Numbered from the stretch's first letter, positions 8,900 through 19,453 are shown. The stretch is 64,000 bases of DNA from an uncultured Psychrosphaera sp. (GCF_947500655.1 NZ_CANMSK010000020.1:1-64000); one strand, 5' to 3'. Numbers and translations: made by a program. Notes: generated by a model from the letters alone, not told the origin.

Positions 8900-10114
8900 A
8901 TGAAATTACCAATTTACCTAGATTACGCGGCAACAACGCCTGTTGACCCTCGTGTAGCAGAGGAAATGATGAAGTGTCTGACTATGGATGGCACGTTTGG
9001 TAATCCGGCTTCTCGTTCTCACCGTTACGGTTGGCAAGCAGAAGAGCTAATTGATATAGCTCGTAACAACATTGCCGAATTAGTTAATGCTGATCCTCGC
9101 GAAATCGTATTTACATCTGGTGCTACAGAGTCAAATAACCTAGCAATAAAAGGTGCAGCAAACTTTTATTCTAAAAAAGGTAAGCACATTATTACTGCTC
9201 AAACCGAACATAAAGCGGTTTTAGATACTTGTCGTGAATTAGAGCGTCAAGGTTTTGAAGTTACATATTTAAACGTGTTACCAAACGGTCTTGTTGACTT
9301 AAATGTATTAGAAGCAGCAATGCGTGATGACACTGTGTTAGTTAGCATTATGCATGTTAATAACGAAATTGGTGTTATTCAAGACATCGCTAAAATTGGT
9401 GAATTGTGTCGTTCACGTAAAATTGTATTCCATGTAGATGCCGCGCAAAGTGCAGGTAAAGTAGCAATTGACCTTAGCGAGTTAAAAGTAGACTTAATGT
9501 CTTTCTCTGCTCATAAAATTTATGGCCCTAAAGGTATCGGCGCATTATATGTAAGTCGTAAACCTCGTATTCGTTTAGAAGCACAAATGCACGGTGGCGG
9601 TCATGAACGTGGTTTCCGTTCTGGTACACTTCCGGTACATCAAATTGTTGGTATGGGTGAAGCATTCCGTATCGCAAAAGAAGACATGGAAAAAGATACT
9701 AAGCACATTGAAGCTTTACGTGCTCGTTTATGGGAAGGCGTAAAACACATTGAAGAAACGTATATAAATGGTGATATGGAACATCGTGTACCAGGTATCT
9801 TCAATATCAGCTTTAACTTTGTTGAAGGCGAAAGCTTGATAATGGCATTAAAAGACATGGCAGTATCGTCTGGTTCTGCATGTACATCAGCCAGCTTAGA
9901 ACCATCTTATGTATTACGCGCATTAGGCTTAACTGATGAACTAGCACATAGTTCAATCCGTTTCAGTATTGGTCGTTTTACAACAGAAGAAGAAATTGAT
10001 CACGTAATTGTTCAAGTAAATAATTCAATAGATAAACTTCGTGAAATGTCTCCGTTATGGGAAATGTTTAAAGACGGTGTTGACCTAAGTACGATTGAGT
10101 GGGAAGCCCACTAG
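8900..10114 (+). CDS. iscS: Cysteine desulfurase IscS
   Basis: 404 residues, class V aminotransferase fold. It takes sulfur from cysteine and passes it to IscU and other acceptors, including ThiI encoded near 51 kb. The PLP-binding lysine is Lys206 ([10 protein letters not shown]) and the persulfide cysteine is Cys328 ([13 protein letters not shown]), both at the E. coli positions. The open frame can be extended to a GTG at 8888, but GGAG lies inside that extension and ATG 8900 gives the standard MKLPIYLDY start. Confidence 0.97.
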   Translation: MKLPIYLDYAATTPVDPRVAEEMMKCLTMDGTFGNPASRSHRYGWQAEELIDIARNNIAELVNADPREIVFTSGATESNNLAIKGAANFYSKKGKHIITAQTEHKAVLDTCRELERQGFEVTYLNVLPNGLVDLNVLEAAMRDDTVLVSIMHVNNEIGVIQDIAKIGELCRSRKIVFHVDAAQSAGKVAIDLSELKVDLMSFSAHKIYGPKGIGALYVSRKPRIRLEAQMHGGGHERGFRSGTLPVHQIVGMGEAFRIAKEDMEKDTKHIEALRARLWEGVKHIEETYINGDMEHRVPGIFNISFNFVEGESLIMALKDMAVSSGSACTSASLEPSYVLRALGLTDELAHSSIRFSIGRFTTEEEIDHVIVQVNNSIDKLREMSPLWEMFKDGVDLSTIEWEAH

Positions 10115-10202
10115 TACACAATATATTAGTATGCAGCGTTACATAAGTACGCTGCAAGCCTGTACACATTATACTAACCGATAAACGGTTAAGGAGCTTC
10201 AA

Positions 10203-10580
10203 ATGGCTTATAGTGAAAAAGTAATAGATCATTACGAAAACCCTCGTAACGTTGGTTCTTTTGATAAAAACGATCCAACAATTGCAACCGGTATGGTTGG
10301 CGCACCAGCATGTGGTGACGTTATGAAACTTCAATTAAAGATCAGTGAAAACGGCATAATTGAAGACGCTAAATTTAAAACTTACGGTTGTGGCTCTGCC
10401 ATTGCTTCTTCATCGCTTGTAACTGAGTGGGTAAAAGGCAAATCAATCGAAGAAGCGCAAAAGTTAAGTAATACTTTAATCGCAGAAGAGTTAGCGTTAC
10501 CACCGGTAAAAATTCATTGTTCTATTTTGGCAGAAGACGCCATTAAAGCAGCAATTGAAGATTATAAATCAAAAAAGTAA
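10203..10580 (+). CDS. iscU: Fe-S cluster scaffold IscU
   Basis: 125 residues. All three cluster cysteines are present at Cys37 (PACGD), Cys63 (YGCGSAIASSS) and Cys106 (HCSILAEDA). The LPPVKIHC segment is the HscA recognition site that precedes the last cysteine. It assembles [2Fe-2S] clusters with IscS and releases them with HscA/HscB. AAGGAG precedes the ATG. Confidence 0.97.
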   Translation: MAYSEKVIDHYENPRNVGSFDKNDPTIATGMVGAPACGDVMKLQLKISENGIIEDAKFKTYGCGSAIASSSLVTEWVKGKSIEEAQKLSNTLIAEELALPPVKIHCSILAEDAIKAAIEDYKSKK

Positions 10581-10614
10581 TTAACTGACTAGTTTGGGTT
10601 GGGAGCAGTAATAC

Positions 10615-10938
10615 ATGGCCATCAGTTTAACTGACGCAGCAGCAAATCGCGTTAGAACGTTTATAGATAATCGTGGTAAAGGTTTAGGGCTAAGACTTGG
10701 TGTTAAAACCACAGGTTGCTCTGGCTTAGCTTATGTTCTTGAGTTCGTTGATGAACTAGAAGAAGGCGATACTGTGTTTGAACATGAAGACGTTAAAGTT
10801 ATTGTTGATGCAAAAAGCCTAGTTTATTTAGATGGCACTCAACTCGACTTTGTTAAAAATGGCTTAAACGAAGGGTTTGAATTTACCAACCCAAATCAAA
10901 AAGACGAATGCGGTTGTGGTGAAAGCTTTACTGTTTAA
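10615..10938 (+). CDS. iscA: A-type Fe-S carrier IscA
   Basis: 107 residues. The three conserved cysteines are Cys35 (TTGCSGLAY) and the C-terminal pair Cys99/Cys101 (CGCGESF). IscA carries iron or clusters to target proteins. It lies between iscU and hscB in the usual order. Confidence 0.96.
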   Translation: MAISLTDAAANRVRTFIDNRGKGLGLRLGVKTTGCSGLAYVLEFVDELEEGDTVFEHEDVKVIVDAKSLVYLDGTQLDFVKNGLNEGFEFTNPNQKDECGCGESFTV

Positions 10939-11051
10939 GCGCATCGTTTTTATGACAAAGTTTTCGGACTAGGTTAAATTACTATTTTTTAAGGCCATGA
11001 TCTATTCGTGGCCTTATCTGTTTCTGATAGACCAAATTCAAAGGACTATAA

Positions 11052-11570
11052 ATGCGATTTTTTGACTTGTTTGAATTACCAGTAAGTTTTCAAATTGACT
11101 CTGACTTACTGCTTGAGCGATACCGCGAAATTCAAAAAAAAGTGCATCCAGATAATCACGCCAATGCGTCAGACAATGAAAAGTTATTGTCAGTTCAAAG
11201 AGCTTCAGAAGTTAACGACGCATACGAAACACTTAAAAAACCATTAAATCGTGCAGAGTATATGGTGTCAGAACATGGTTTTGATGTCCGTCATGAGCAA
11301 CACACAATTCGTGATGGTGTGTTCTTAATGCAGCAAATGGAATTACGTGAAGAATTAGAAGAACTAGAATCGGCCTCGGATATTGAAGCTGCATTTGACC
11401 GTTTTTATGCTGACATCAAAAAATTAATGACAGAATACACAACAAAATTTGAGTCGGAATTTGAACAAGGCTCTTACGAGCTAGCGGCAGATGCCGTACG
11501 AAAATTAAGATTTATCTACAAACTAAAAGACGAAGCACAACAGATAGAAGAAAAACTTCTCGACTTTTAA
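11052..11570 (+). CDS. hscB: J-domain co-chaperone HscB
   Basis: 172 residues. The N-terminal J domain carries the HPD motif at residues 32-34, needed to stimulate the HscA ATPase. The C-terminal helical domain (from about residue 90) binds IscU. It is followed 50 bp later by hscA. Confidence 0.95.
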   Translation: MRFFDLFELPVSFQIDSDLLLERYREIQKKVHPDNHANASDNEKLLSVQRASEVNDAYETLKKPLNRAEYMVSEHGFDVRHEQHTIRDGVFLMQQMELREELEELESASDIEAAFDRFYADIKKLMTEYTTKFESEFEQGSYELAADAVRKLRFIYKLKDEAQQIEEKLLDF

Positions 11571-11620
11571 TTTGACTGTTCGTTATAAGAGCGGAAAATA
11601 AGAAATACAGGTGAAATTAC

Positions 11621-13495
11621 ATGGCATTATTACAAATAGCAGAGCCGGGCCAAAGTGCTAACCCTCATGAACATAAACTGGCTATCGGTATAGACTTAGG
11701 TACAACCAATTCATTAGTTGCATCGGTAAGAAGTGGTGAAGCAAAAGTATTACCAGACTCTCAAGGTCGTTTTAGCTTACCGTCTGTTGTGCACTACGGC
11801 GCAGATCGTAGCGTAACGGTTGGTTTTGACGCTAAAACAAATGCTGAACACGATCCTGAAAATACCATAGTATCGGTTAAACGCTTTTTAGGCCGTGGAT
11901 TAGCTGACATTCAATCCACTTATGGCAAATTACCGTATATTTTTGTAGAAAAAGAAAACAAGTTAAGCCTACTTACTTCTCAAGGTGAAAAGAACCCAAT
12001 TGAAGTTTCTGCTGAAATTTTATATGTATTGAAACAACAAGCAGAAAGTACACTTGGTGGCGATTTAGTGGGAGCGGTGATTACCGTACCAGCTCACTTT
12101 GACGACGCACAACGCCAAGGAACAAAAGACGCTGCACAATTAGCTGGCATAAACGTATTAAGACTTATCAATGAACCAACAGCAGCAGCCGTAGCTTATG
12201 GTTTAGACTCTGGTCAAGAAGGCATTGTTGCTATTTATGACTTAGGCGGTGGTACCTTTGATATCTCTATCTTACGTTTAAACAAAGGTGTGTTTGAAGT
12301 GTTATCAACCGGTGGCGATACCGCACTTGGTGGTGATGACTTTGACAGTAAAATTGTTGAGTCTATTTTAGCCAAAGCCGGAATAGACACTGAACTATCA
12401 GCCAAAAGTTTACGTAAATTAGCTGACTTAGGTTGCAAGATAAAAGAGCAATTATCTGACATTGACAGTGTGGATTATGAGATTGAAATTGAATCTGAAA
12501 CTACACCGCAAAAGATTAGTGGTAGCTTTAGTAAACAAGACTTTGAAAACTCAATTGCCGACTTAGTAAAAAGTACATTACGCAGTTGTCGCCGCGCATT
12601 AAAAGATGCCGATGTAGAAAAAGACCAAGTGTTAGAAGTTGTTATGGTTGGTGGCTCTACTCGAGTTCCTTTTGTTCGTGAGCAAGTAAAAGCATTTTTT
12701 GACAAAGAACCATTAACCTCAATTGACCCAGACCAAGTTGTTGCTATTGGCGCGTCAATTCAAGCTGATTTATTAGCAGGTAACAAACCAGATTCAGACA
12801 TGCTGTTACTAGATGTTACGCCATTATCGCTAGGCTTAGAAACCATGGGCGGCTTGGTTGAAAAAGTGATACCACGTAATACCACAATTCCAGTGGCGAG
12901 AGCGCAAGAGTTTACCACGTACAAAGATGGGCAAACTATGATGGCAATTCACGTGTTGCAAGGTGAACGTGAATTGGTGGACGACTGTCGTTCATTAGCT
13001 AGATTTGTATTAAAAGATATTCCACCATTAACCGCTGGGATTGCCGTTATACGAGTAACGTTTAATATTGACGCCGACGGTTTATTAAGTGTTACCGCAC
13101 TTGAAAAATCAACGGGTGTAGAGTCTTCAATTCAAGTAAAACCGTCTTATGGTTTAGAGCAATTTGAAATTGCCGACATGATCAAATCATCAATGACTAA
13201 CGCCAAAGAAGATATTCAAGCGCGTATGTTACGTGAACAACAAGTTGATGCTATTCGTATGATGGAAGCACTAGACGCAGCAATGACAGAATCACCAGAG
13301 TTGTTATTAGATGACGACCAACTTGCGATTGAACAAGCCATAGGTAAGCTAAAGCTAGCAACCAAAGGCACAGACGGCCAAGCGATTAAACATGCGATTA
13401 AATTTTTAGATGATACTAGTCAACCATTTGCTGCAAGACGCATGGAAAACAGTATTAAAGTTGCACTTACTGGTCATTCAGTAGATAAAGTTTAA
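11621..13495 (+). CDS. hscA: Hsp70-class chaperone HscA
   Basis: 624 residues, slightly longer than E. coli HscA (616). The nucleotide-binding domain shows [15 protein letters not shown], the adenosine motif [13 protein letters not shown] and [13 protein letters not shown]. The substrate-binding domain starts near residue 390 after the [10 protein letters not shown] linker region. It helps unload clusters from IscU at the LPPVK site together with HscB. Confidence 0.96.
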   Translation: MALLQIAEPGQSANPHEHKLAIGIDLGTTNSLVASVRSGEAKVLPDSQGRFSLPSVVHYGADRSVTVGFDAKTNAEHDPENTIVSVKRFLGRGLADIQSTYGKLPYIFVEKENKLSLLTSQGEKNPIEVSAEILYVLKQQAESTLGGDLVGAVITVPAHFDDAQRQGTKDAAQLAGINVLRLINEPTAAAVAYGLDSGQEGIVAIYDLGGGTFDISILRLNKGVFEVLSTGGDTALGGDDFDSKIVESILAKAGIDTELSAKSLRKLADLGCKIKEQLSDIDSVDYEIEIESETTPQKISGSFSKQDFENSIADLVKSTLRSCRRALKDADVEKDQVLEVVMVGGSTRVPFVREQVKAFFDKEPLTSIDPDQVVAIGASIQADLLAGNKPDSDMLLLDVTPLSLGLETMGGLVEKVIPRNTTIPVARAQEFTTYKDGQTMMAIHVLQGERELVDDCRSLARFVLKDIPPLTAGIAVIRVTFNIDADGLLSVTALEKSTGVESSIQVKPSYGLEQFEIADMIKSSMTNAKEDIQARMLREQQVDAIRMMEALDAAMTESPELLLDDDQLAIEQAIGKLKLATKGTDGQAIKHAIKFLDDTSQPFAARRMENSIKVALTGHSVDKV

Positions 13496-13583
13496 CTCTG
13501 TATTTTAACCGAATGAGTAAGCTTTAAGTGTAAACGCAGCAAAATAAGTAAAACAGATTAACGACTTATAGAGAAGTAATAAC

Positions 13584-13922
13584 ATGCCACAAATTATATT
13601 TTTACCAAACGAAGATCTTTGCCCAGACGGTGCTGTAGTTGAAGCTAAAAAAGGCGAAACTGTGTTAGATGTTGCTTTAAGAAGCGACATTGACGTTGAA
13701 CACGCGTGTGAAAAAGTATGTGCTTGTACAACATGTCACATGATCATTCGTGAAGGATTTGATTCATTAGACGAAAGTGATGAATTAGAAGACGATATGT
13801 TAGACCGTGCTTGGGGCTTAGAGCCTGAGTCTCGTTTAAGCTGCCAAGTTATTATTAAAGATGAAGACTTAGTGGTAGAAATTCCAAAGTACACAGTAAA
13901 TCACGCAAAAGAAAATCACTAG
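13584..13922 (+). CDS. fdx: Isc-type [2Fe-2S] ferredoxin
   Basis: 112 residues of the adrenodoxin-like class. Cluster ligands are Cys42, Cys48, Cys51 (CEKVCACTTC) and Cys87 (SRLSCQV). It supplies electrons for cluster assembly. No iscX gene follows; instead a DUF2750 gene starts after about 50 bp. Confidence 0.95.
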   Translation: MPQIIFLPNEDLCPDGAVVEAKKGETVLDVALRSDIDVEHACEKVCACTTCHMIIREGFDSLDESDELEDDMLDRAWGLEPESRLSCQVIIKDEDLVVEIPKYTVNHAKENH

Positions 13923-13972
13923 ATTTTGTTAGCAAAGCAGTTAGCCATCAGTAATAGCAATTAGGAAATACA

Positions 13973-14368
13973 ATGAGCAGTCAACCACTAGAACCGAGCC
14001 GCAAAACAGAAATACTGAATTTTGATGCGGAACAAAGATGTAAATACTTATTAAAACAAGTGGTTGCCAATCAAGAAATATGGATATTAACGGATCAGCA
14101 TGGTTCGGTCATGGTAACAACGGACGAAGAAGATTGTATTCCAGTATGGCCAAACCAAGAGTTTGCACAAATGTGGGCCACCAACGAATGGGAAGGATTT
14201 GAAGCTAAATCTATTCCGTTAGCCGAATGGCACAAGAAGTGGACAACGGGCCTTGAAGAAGACGAATTATCCGTTGTGGTATTCCCATTACCAGATGATG
14301 AAGGCGCAGTGTTATATCCAACTGAGCTGGATGATGAAATTAAGCAAATGGCAATTAAGGTAAAATAA
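13973..14368 (+). CDS. DUF2750 domain protein
   Basis: 131 acidic residues, Trp-rich (WILTDQHGSVMVTT, VWPNQEFAQMWATNEW). I recognise the DUF2750 pattern; function unknown. No signal peptide or membrane segment. It sits at the tail of the isc cluster on the same strand and directly abuts the NYN gene, whose GTG follows its TAA without a gap. The two are probably translationally coupled. Confidence 0.72.
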   Translation: MSSQPLEPSRKTEILNFDAEQRCKYLLKQVVANQEIWILTDQHGSVMVTTDEEDCIPVWPNQEFAQMWATNEWEGFEAKSIPLAEWHKKWTTGLEEDELSVVVFPLPDDEGAVLYPTELDDEIKQMAIKVK

Positions 14369-14980
14369 GTGGAAGACTCAGATGCGCCATTTGAATATAA
14401 AGAGCCAACCGCTGCTGAGCTAGAGCAAGCAGCTATTGAAAAAAAAGCACTTGAAAAAGCAGCAATTGAAAAAGAGCAGCTGGCAAAAGTGGCTTTAGAA
14501 AACAGTATGCCAAAAATCGGCATTTTTGTTGATATTCAAAACATCTACTACACCACCAAACAAGCCTTTAATCGCCAGTTTAATTACCGCCAGTTTTGGC
14601 AAGATATTAGTTATTTAGGCAATATTAACATTGCCAACGCATACGCTATTGCTAGTAATAACGACGGCCAACGTAAGTTCCAAGATGCATTAAGACATAT
14701 TGGCTTTGATATCAAACTCAAACCTTTTATCCAACGCAGTGATGGCACTGCCAAAGGCGATTGGGATGTCGGTATTACAGTCGATATTATGGAAGCCGCT
14801 GAGCAATTAGATCATATAATTCTATTATCTGGCGACGGCGACTTTGATTTGTTAATGCATAAAATTAAAGAAAAATACCAAGTCAAAACCCAAGTTATCG
14901 GCGTGCAAAGATTAACAGCTCAATCACTTATCAAAAGCGTTGATCAATTTACTGCAATAGAATCTAACTTGTTGAAGTAA
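14369..14980 (+). CDS. NYN-domain (LabA/DUF88-like) protein
   Basis: 203 residues. An Ala/Glu/Lys-rich, probably coiled N-terminal segment (about residues 10-45) is followed by a NYN/PIN-like nuclease fold. Conserved acidic positions are visible in IFVDIQNIYY, KGDWDVGITVDIM and LLSGDGDFDLLMHKI. Family members are often RNA-processing nucleases, but many are uncharacterised. The start is GTG at 14369 with AAGG 8 nt upstream; an internal ATG at about 14507 would remove the coiled segment. Likely co-transcribed with the DUF2750 gene. Confidence 0.8.
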   Translation: MEDSDAPFEYKEPTAAELEQAAIEKKALEKAAIEKEQLAKVALENSMPKIGIFVDIQNIYYTTKQAFNRQFNYRQFWQDISYLGNINIANAYAIASNNDGQRKFQDALRHIGFDIKLKPFIQRSDGTAKGDWDVGITVDIMEAAEQLDHIILLSGDGDFDLLMHKIKEKYQVKTQVIGVQRLTAQSLIKSVDQFTAIESNLLK

Positions 14981-15058
14981 AAAAGAGTCGCGTCTATTGT
15001 TAATAAGCCCTGACTTTTAAATATCGACTTTTAAGGTTTAAACTCTGAGGTCTTGTAT

Positions 15059-15463
15059 ATGACAGACGTAATTCAAAACAAGCTTTCCCAATATCCAGCA
15101 AATATTTCAACTGCCTTAAACGCTTTGCGTAAACTCATTTACTCACTAGTTGATGAACTAGAGCTTGGTGATATTGAAGAAACACTAAAGTGGGGCGAGC
15201 CTAGCTTTAAAGTAAAAACAGGCAGTCCAATAAGAATAGATTGGAAAGCGGCAACGCCAGATAATTATTACTTGTTCTTTAACTGCCAAACCAAGTTAGT
15301 AGATACCTTTAGAGAGTTGTATAGCGACGTGCTGGAGTTTCAAGGTAATAGGGCAATAGTGTTAACTCTGAACCAGCCTTTAGAAGAAGCTAAGATTAAA
15401 CATTGCCTCACGTTGGCGCTAACCTATCAAAAAGTAAAACACTTGCCTTTGCTTGGTGCATAA
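15059..15463 (+). CDS. DUF1801 (YdhG-like) protein
   Basis: 134 residues with the DUF1801 pattern IEETLKWGEPSFKV and NYYLFFNCQT. The fold is known in the family, but no biochemical role is established. Soluble, with no signal peptide. ATG 15059 has GAGG 8 nt upstream; a TTG two codons earlier is less likely. Confidence 0.75.
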   Translation: MTDVIQNKLSQYPANISTALNALRKLIYSLVDELELGDIEETLKWGEPSFKVKTGSPIRIDWKAATPDNYYLFFNCQTKLVDTFRELYSDVLEFQGNRAIVLTLNQPLEEAKIKHCLTLALTYQKVKHLPLLGA

Positions 15464-15507
15464 ACCATGGTTTAATATTTTTACTTATAGCTAGAAGATA
15501 AAGCGCG

Positions 15508-15999
15508 ATGATCTCCCTTAGACAGTTTCAAACCTCAGATGCTGAACTCTTAGTTTCGTACTTAAATACGCCAGAAGTGACACAATATATTACAGCGTCA
15601 ATTCCCACGCCTTACACAAACACCGATGCATTATGGTGGATTGAGCATGCAAATCAGAGTGAATACATTCAAGCCATCGAGTACAAAGGTGAGTTTATTG
15701 GTTGCATTTCAGCCACAGTAGGCCAGTTTGAATACGCCAATAGTGCCGAGTTAGGTTACTGGATTGGAAAAGCGTTCTGGAATTTAGGTATAACGACAGA
15801 AGCGGTAAAGCAGTTTGTCGAGTTATTGTTTGGTACAAATAAGTTAAACAGATTGTTTGTCTCTGTGGTGGCTAAAAATATAGCCTCAATTAGAGTACTA
15901 GAGAAAAATGGATTTGTTTATGAAGGCACTTTAAAACATGCTTCACATAAAAATGGCCAATATTTTGATGAATGTTTAATGGCAAAGCTGTTGAAATAA
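15508..15999 (+). CDS. GNAT N-acetyltransferase, RimJ/RimL type
   Basis: 163 residues. The acetyl-CoA binding region is the segment LGYWIGKAFWNLGITTEAV, and the C-terminal ASIRVLEKNGFVYEG is the classical GNAT motif seen in RimJ/RimL-like enzymes. The acceptor could be a protein N-terminus or a small amine; it cannot be assigned. Separate from neighbours by short gaps. Confidence 0.85.
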   Translation: MISLRQFQTSDAELLVSYLNTPEVTQYITASIPTPYTNTDALWWIEHANQSEYIQAIEYKGEFIGCISATVGQFEYANSAELGYWIGKAFWNLGITTEAVKQFVELLFGTNKLNRLFVSVVAKNIASIRVLEKNGFVYEGTLKHASHKNGQYFDECLMAKLLK

Positions 16000-16112
16000 C
16001 TGATATTGGGGAGCAAATCAAAAAGCTGGCTTTAATATGGGAAAATTAGACAATAAGTAAAAATAATTTTTCATCTGCCCCCAAATATAAAATGATAATT
16101 GAGGTAAAACAA

Positions 16113-16853
16113 ATGCTCAAAACCATTATTACCACGGTAATATTACTGACTGTCTTTATAGTATCAGGTTGTGCTAACTCTGAAGCAAGAACGCTGACAT
16201 TTCAACCTGATGATGAACTTGTTGTCCTCGCCCATGGTTTAGGGCGAAGTGACTGGGCTATGTGGCGTCTTGCCGAGCAGCTGGAAGATGCAGGTTATAA
16301 AGTATGTCGTTTAGATTATGATACTTTGGGTGAGAGTGTTAGCTCTGTTTTGGCAGAAACCAGCAAGCAGATAGACGCCTGTATTGTAAATGCACCTAAA
16401 ATTCATTTTGTTGGACATTCGCTTGGTGGATTGATCACTAGGGCTTATTTACAAAATAATCTCGATAAAATAGGGCAAGAAAGGCTTGGTGAAGTTGTAC
16501 TTATGGGCACGCCAAATAAAGGCAGTGAATTGGCCGATCATTTTAATGATTCATGGTTAATGGATATCGCCGGAGGCATAACCCAAGCAATGATGACAGG
16601 TGATAATAGCTTAGGAAATAGTTTGGGTGAATTAGAGGTGAACTTTGGTGTTATCGCAGGTACAGAATCATCTAGCTTAACCAATGATAAGTTTACAGGG
16701 CCAAACGATGGATTAGTGTCTGTAGAGTCAACTAAATTAAAGAACATGAGTGATTTTATTACCATTAAAGTGAATCATGCGCAGATGCGTTATAACGAAG
16801 AAGTCGCTGAACAAACGATTCACTTCTTACGAAAAGGTGTGTTTAAGCATTAA
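16113..16853 (+). CDS. Lipoprotein alpha/beta hydrolase (lipase-like)
   Basis: 246 residues from ATG 16113, which has GAGG 8 nt upstream; an earlier ATG at 16092 lacks one. The N-terminus is a lipoprotein signal with lipobox VSGCA. The nucleophile elbow is GHSLGG (Ser103), preceded by an oxyanion-loop HGLGRSDWAM. A late His in VNHAQMR is a plausible catalytic His. It probably hydrolyses lipid or ester substrates at the envelope. Confidence 0.82.
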   Translation: MLKTIITTVILLTVFIVSGCANSEARTLTFQPDDELVVLAHGLGRSDWAMWRLAEQLEDAGYKVCRLDYDTLGESVSSVLAETSKQIDACIVNAPKIHFVGHSLGGLITRAYLQNNLDKIGQERLGEVVLMGTPNKGSELADHFNDSWLMDIAGGITQAMMTGDNSLGNSLGELEVNFGVIAGTESSSLTNDKFTGPNDGLVSVESTKLKNMSDFITIKVNHAQMRYNEEVAEQTIHFLRKGVFKH

Positions 16854-16908
16854 GATAATAAGGAAGGTGTTTGTGGGTATTAGTGACTAAAGTCTTAGTT
16901 GTATTAAC

Positions 16909-17676
16909 TCAGTCATAAATAGCTTCAAACATACAACCTTCTAACGGGGAGTTTTTCGCAAGAGTGTGAAACCTTATCCGTCTAGCGTTACGTTTTCCTA
17001 CATGGGTATCAACTATAGCTTTCGTTATGTTAAGAGTTTGTGTTTCAAACTCATCAAACATAAGTTTAACGGTTTTATTTTTAGCGATGTATTTACCAGT
17101 GTAATCACGATGACTACCTTCTAAGTATTCGCCATTGATATAAACTTCGAGTTCTAATTTAACGTCTCCGGTTCTGAAAAATTCTAACGTCGCATCGTTA
17201 AATATTCTGTAGGCGCCTTTGAGGCTTGTAATTTTAATATCCGCATCATCAGCAATGTCGCCAGCATTAATTTTACATTTTTTACCTCCCATTACTGGAG
17301 GCATTTTTGTTTGCTCACCATTACGTAAATATAATCCAATATTAACAGAACCATAAAAATGGTTACCTTGAGCAAATTGATAAAAATGTGGAGCTGGAAA
17401 GTGTTGCTCTTTGAGTATCTGTTCAATAGTGGCTAAGTCATCAGGCTTTGCAAATACAGGGTGAGTGGCAACCGCAGTGTTAGAAAAATCTATTGGAATT
17501 TCAGCATCAACTGGCTCAACCTCATAACCTAACAGCACCAGTTGTTCAGACAATTGATTAACGGAATCTAGCGGGTAACCAGTATTAAACAAATACACTG
17601 TTTTACTGGAACAAGCATTAAGGCAAAACGCTATGATCATTACCATAGCGTTTTTAAACCTGTTATTTATTTGCAT
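16909..17676 (-). CDS. Putative lipoprotein of unknown function
   Basis: 255 residues with a signal peptide and lipobox LNACSS. The protein is rich in beta-strand patterns. I do not recognise a family. Its start is a plain ATG with a weak ribosome site. It lies between the lipase-like and peroxiredoxin genes, on the peroxiredoxin's strand with only about 30 bp between, so the two may be co-transcribed. Confidence 0.6.
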   Translation of the reverse strand: MQINNRFKNAMVMIIAFCLNACSSKTVYLFNTGYPLDSVNQLSEQLVLLGYEVEPVDAEIPIDFSNTAVATHPVFAKPDDLATIEQILKEQHFPAPHFYQFAQGNHFYGSVNIGLYLRNGEQTKMPPVMGGKKCKINAGDIADDADIKITSLKGAYRIFNDATLEFFRTGDVKLELEVYINGEYLEGSHRDYTGKYIAKNKTVKLMFDEFETQTLNITKAIVDTHVGKRNARRIRFHTLAKNSPLEGCMFEAIYD

Positions 17677-17705
17677 TTTTCACTGGAAATATTTTTAATA
17701 TAAGA

Positions 17706-18218
17706 TTAAAAATCCAGTCTTTCCATGTGCTTAGCCATATCTTCTGCTGATGTTGCCGGACGTACGTTACGGTCAATCATTACAATTTTACCAGATATAT
17801 CAATATAAAAAGTATGACGTTTTGCGTATCCCATAAAACTTACACCATAAGCTTCAGCTACATCACCGTTTGCATCACTTAATAACGGAAAATCTGCTTT
17901 GGTTTCTTGCGCAAACTCTTTGTTTTTAGATAATTCGTCAGTACTTGCCATAAAGTATTGAGCGTTAAACTCTTTTAATAAATGCCCATTATCTGCTAAT
18001 GACTTACATTCAATGGTACAACCTTTGGTAAATGCACGTGGGAACCAAGCTAATACTACGCTTTTTTTACCTTTAAAGTCAGATAGTTGATAGGTTTTAC
18101 CATCACTGGCTTCTAGTTTAAAATCTGGTGCCTGATCGCCAACAGAAAGCTCTGCAGACGCTAAGTTACTTAATAACAATAATGTAATAGTAATAAATGA
18201 AGTGATTAATTTGTTCAT
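17706..18218 (-). CDS. Secreted peroxiredoxin (Bcp/PrxQ-like)
   Basis: 170 residues from ATG 18218, beginning with a clear signal peptide ending at NLASA. The mature domain starts [17 protein letters not shown], typical of PrxQ. The active site GCTIECKSL holds the peroxidatic Cys and a second Cys five residues on in the PrxQ pattern. Export to the periplasm is unusual for Bcp but common in marine gammaproteobacteria. The reductant is unknown; the membrane redoxin near position 600 is a candidate partner by speculation only. Confidence 0.82.
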   Translation of the reverse strand: MNKLITSFITITLLLLSNLASAELSVGDQAPDFKLEASDGKTYQLSDFKGKKSVVLAWFPRAFTKGCTIECKSLADNGHLLKEFNAQYFMASTDELSKNKEFAQETKADFPLLSDANGDVAEAYGVSFMGYAKRHTFYIDISGKIVMIDRNVRPATSAEDMAKHMERLDF

Positions 18219-18391
18219 GTGGTTATCCGTCTTGGTAAGTTTAGGAACAGCGTAATATACGTTTGCTTTATTTATTTGGTTCACAATAACTTGCTACTAA
18301 ATAGCAAGTGCGCAAAAACTCTACTAACAAAGTTAACCTGAATTACCCATTTCCACAATAACTGTTGTGGTAAACACAGACAATAGGACTT

Positions 18392-19210
18392 TTAAACTAG
18401 AGTAATTGGAACAAACTGATTTAACGAAAAGCTTAGCGTTAATTGAAATGGCAGCTTGGATAAAAGCTTTTGTTTGTTCTGTTCAGATATCTTCCATCCA
18501 AACGGTGTCATGGTTAATAAGTTTTCGACATCCTTTGGATTAGCAAGTGTCACTTGTTGTGTTATTTGCTGAATATCTGCAAGTTCAAAACCTTCCGGCG
18601 GTGTTGCTGCGTTATGCAGTTCTGGCGTGTCGTAAATATACTGTTTTAATTCAATTAAATGTTGGGCACCCGGAGATGCCGATATTATACGTCCTTGTTG
18701 CGTTAATATGCGCTGACATTCTTTACCAATTAAAGGCGCAAATACATTCACAATCAAATCAGAGAAATCATCAGGAAAAGGGACATGTGAGTTAGTGGCT
18801 ACACAGTAATGCACTTGTTTATTACGTTTGGCTGCGTACTTAACCGCTGACTTAGAAATATCGACACCGTATACATTAGTCTCAGGTGTTTGGCTCTGAA
18901 TAAAGTCAGTGTAGTAACCTTCACCACAACCTAAATCGATAATATTGTTATGCGGTAATGCCAGTAGTGTTTTCATTAATGCCTGACGTAAGAAATCATA
19001 ATGGCCTAATAACAAAAATTCACGACGTGCCAACACCATATTTTTATCATCACCTGGTTGCAGCGAGTTTTTTAATTGCACCGGCAATAAATTCACATAA
19101 CCTTCTTTGGCATAATCAAACATGTGTTTGTTATCACAAACCAGGCTGTTGCCTGTTTTTTGTAACTTGGTAAAACAAATAGGGCAGTTAAATTCAGGCG
19201 TTTTGATCAT
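18392..19210 (-). CDS. rlmA: 23S rRNA (guanine-N1)-methyltransferase RlmA
   Basis: 272 residues. The N-terminal zinc finger CPICFTKL...CDNKHMFD and the SAM-binding loop IIDLGCGEGYYTD match RlmA, which methylates G745 of 23S rRNA in E. coli. Other family signatures such as YAKEGYVNLLP and VNVFAPL are present. The length is typical. Separately transcribed toward the peroxiredoxin gene. Confidence 0.88.
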   Translation of the reverse strand: MIKTPEFNCPICFTKLQKTGNSLVCDNKHMFDYAKEGYVNLLPVQLKNSLQPGDDKNMVLARREFLLLGHYDFLRQALMKTLLALPHNNIIDLGCGEGYYTDFIQSQTPETNVYGVDISKSAVKYAAKRNKQVHYCVATNSHVPFPDDFSDLIVNVFAPLIGKECQRILTQQGRIISASPGAQHLIELKQYIYDTPELHNAATPPEGFELADIQQITQQVTLANPKDVENLLTMTPFGWKISEQNKQKLLSKLPFQLTLSFSLNQFVPITLV

Positions 19211-19331
19211 GATATAGGTTTATTAGGCTGTATTTGTTGCCAGTATACCGCATCAAAAGTCTGTTAGTACGTGATTTTGGCTAATAAAACAGCGTTCAAT
19301 ACACAAAAATCAAAAATATTTAAAATTGAGC

Positions 19332-19359
19332 TTTACCTTGTGGCGTTGCTAAGTATAAT
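19332..19359 (+). promoter_or_regulatory. tRNA-Trp promoter
   Basis: TTTACC (19332-19337) and TATAAT (19354-19359) are 16 bp apart. The GC-rich discriminator GGCGC follows the -10, typical of stringently controlled stable-RNA promoters. The tRNA begins 18 bp downstream of the -10. Confidence 0.7.
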
Positions 19360-19376
19360 TGGCGCAACTTCGATGC

Positions 19377-19453
19377 AGGGGCGTAGTTCCAATTGGTAGA
19401 ACAGCGGTCTCCAAAACCGATGGTTGGGAGTTCGAGTCTCTCCGCCCCTGCCA
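19377..19453 (+). tRNA. tRNA-Trp (CCA anticodon)
   Basis: Acceptor arms AGGGGCG and CGCCCCT pair perfectly, followed by discriminator G and an encoded CCA end. The anticodon loop CTCCAAA gives anticodon CCA. The T-arm GGGAGTTCGAGTCTCTC is intact. It is very close to E. coli tRNA-Trp. Two damaged copies follow within 290 bp. Confidence 0.96.

Noticed and set aside
14095..14523. 142-codon Ser-rich ORF on the minus strand
   Set aside because: It is a shadow of the DUF2750 and NYN genes and has no ribosome site or recognisable fold.
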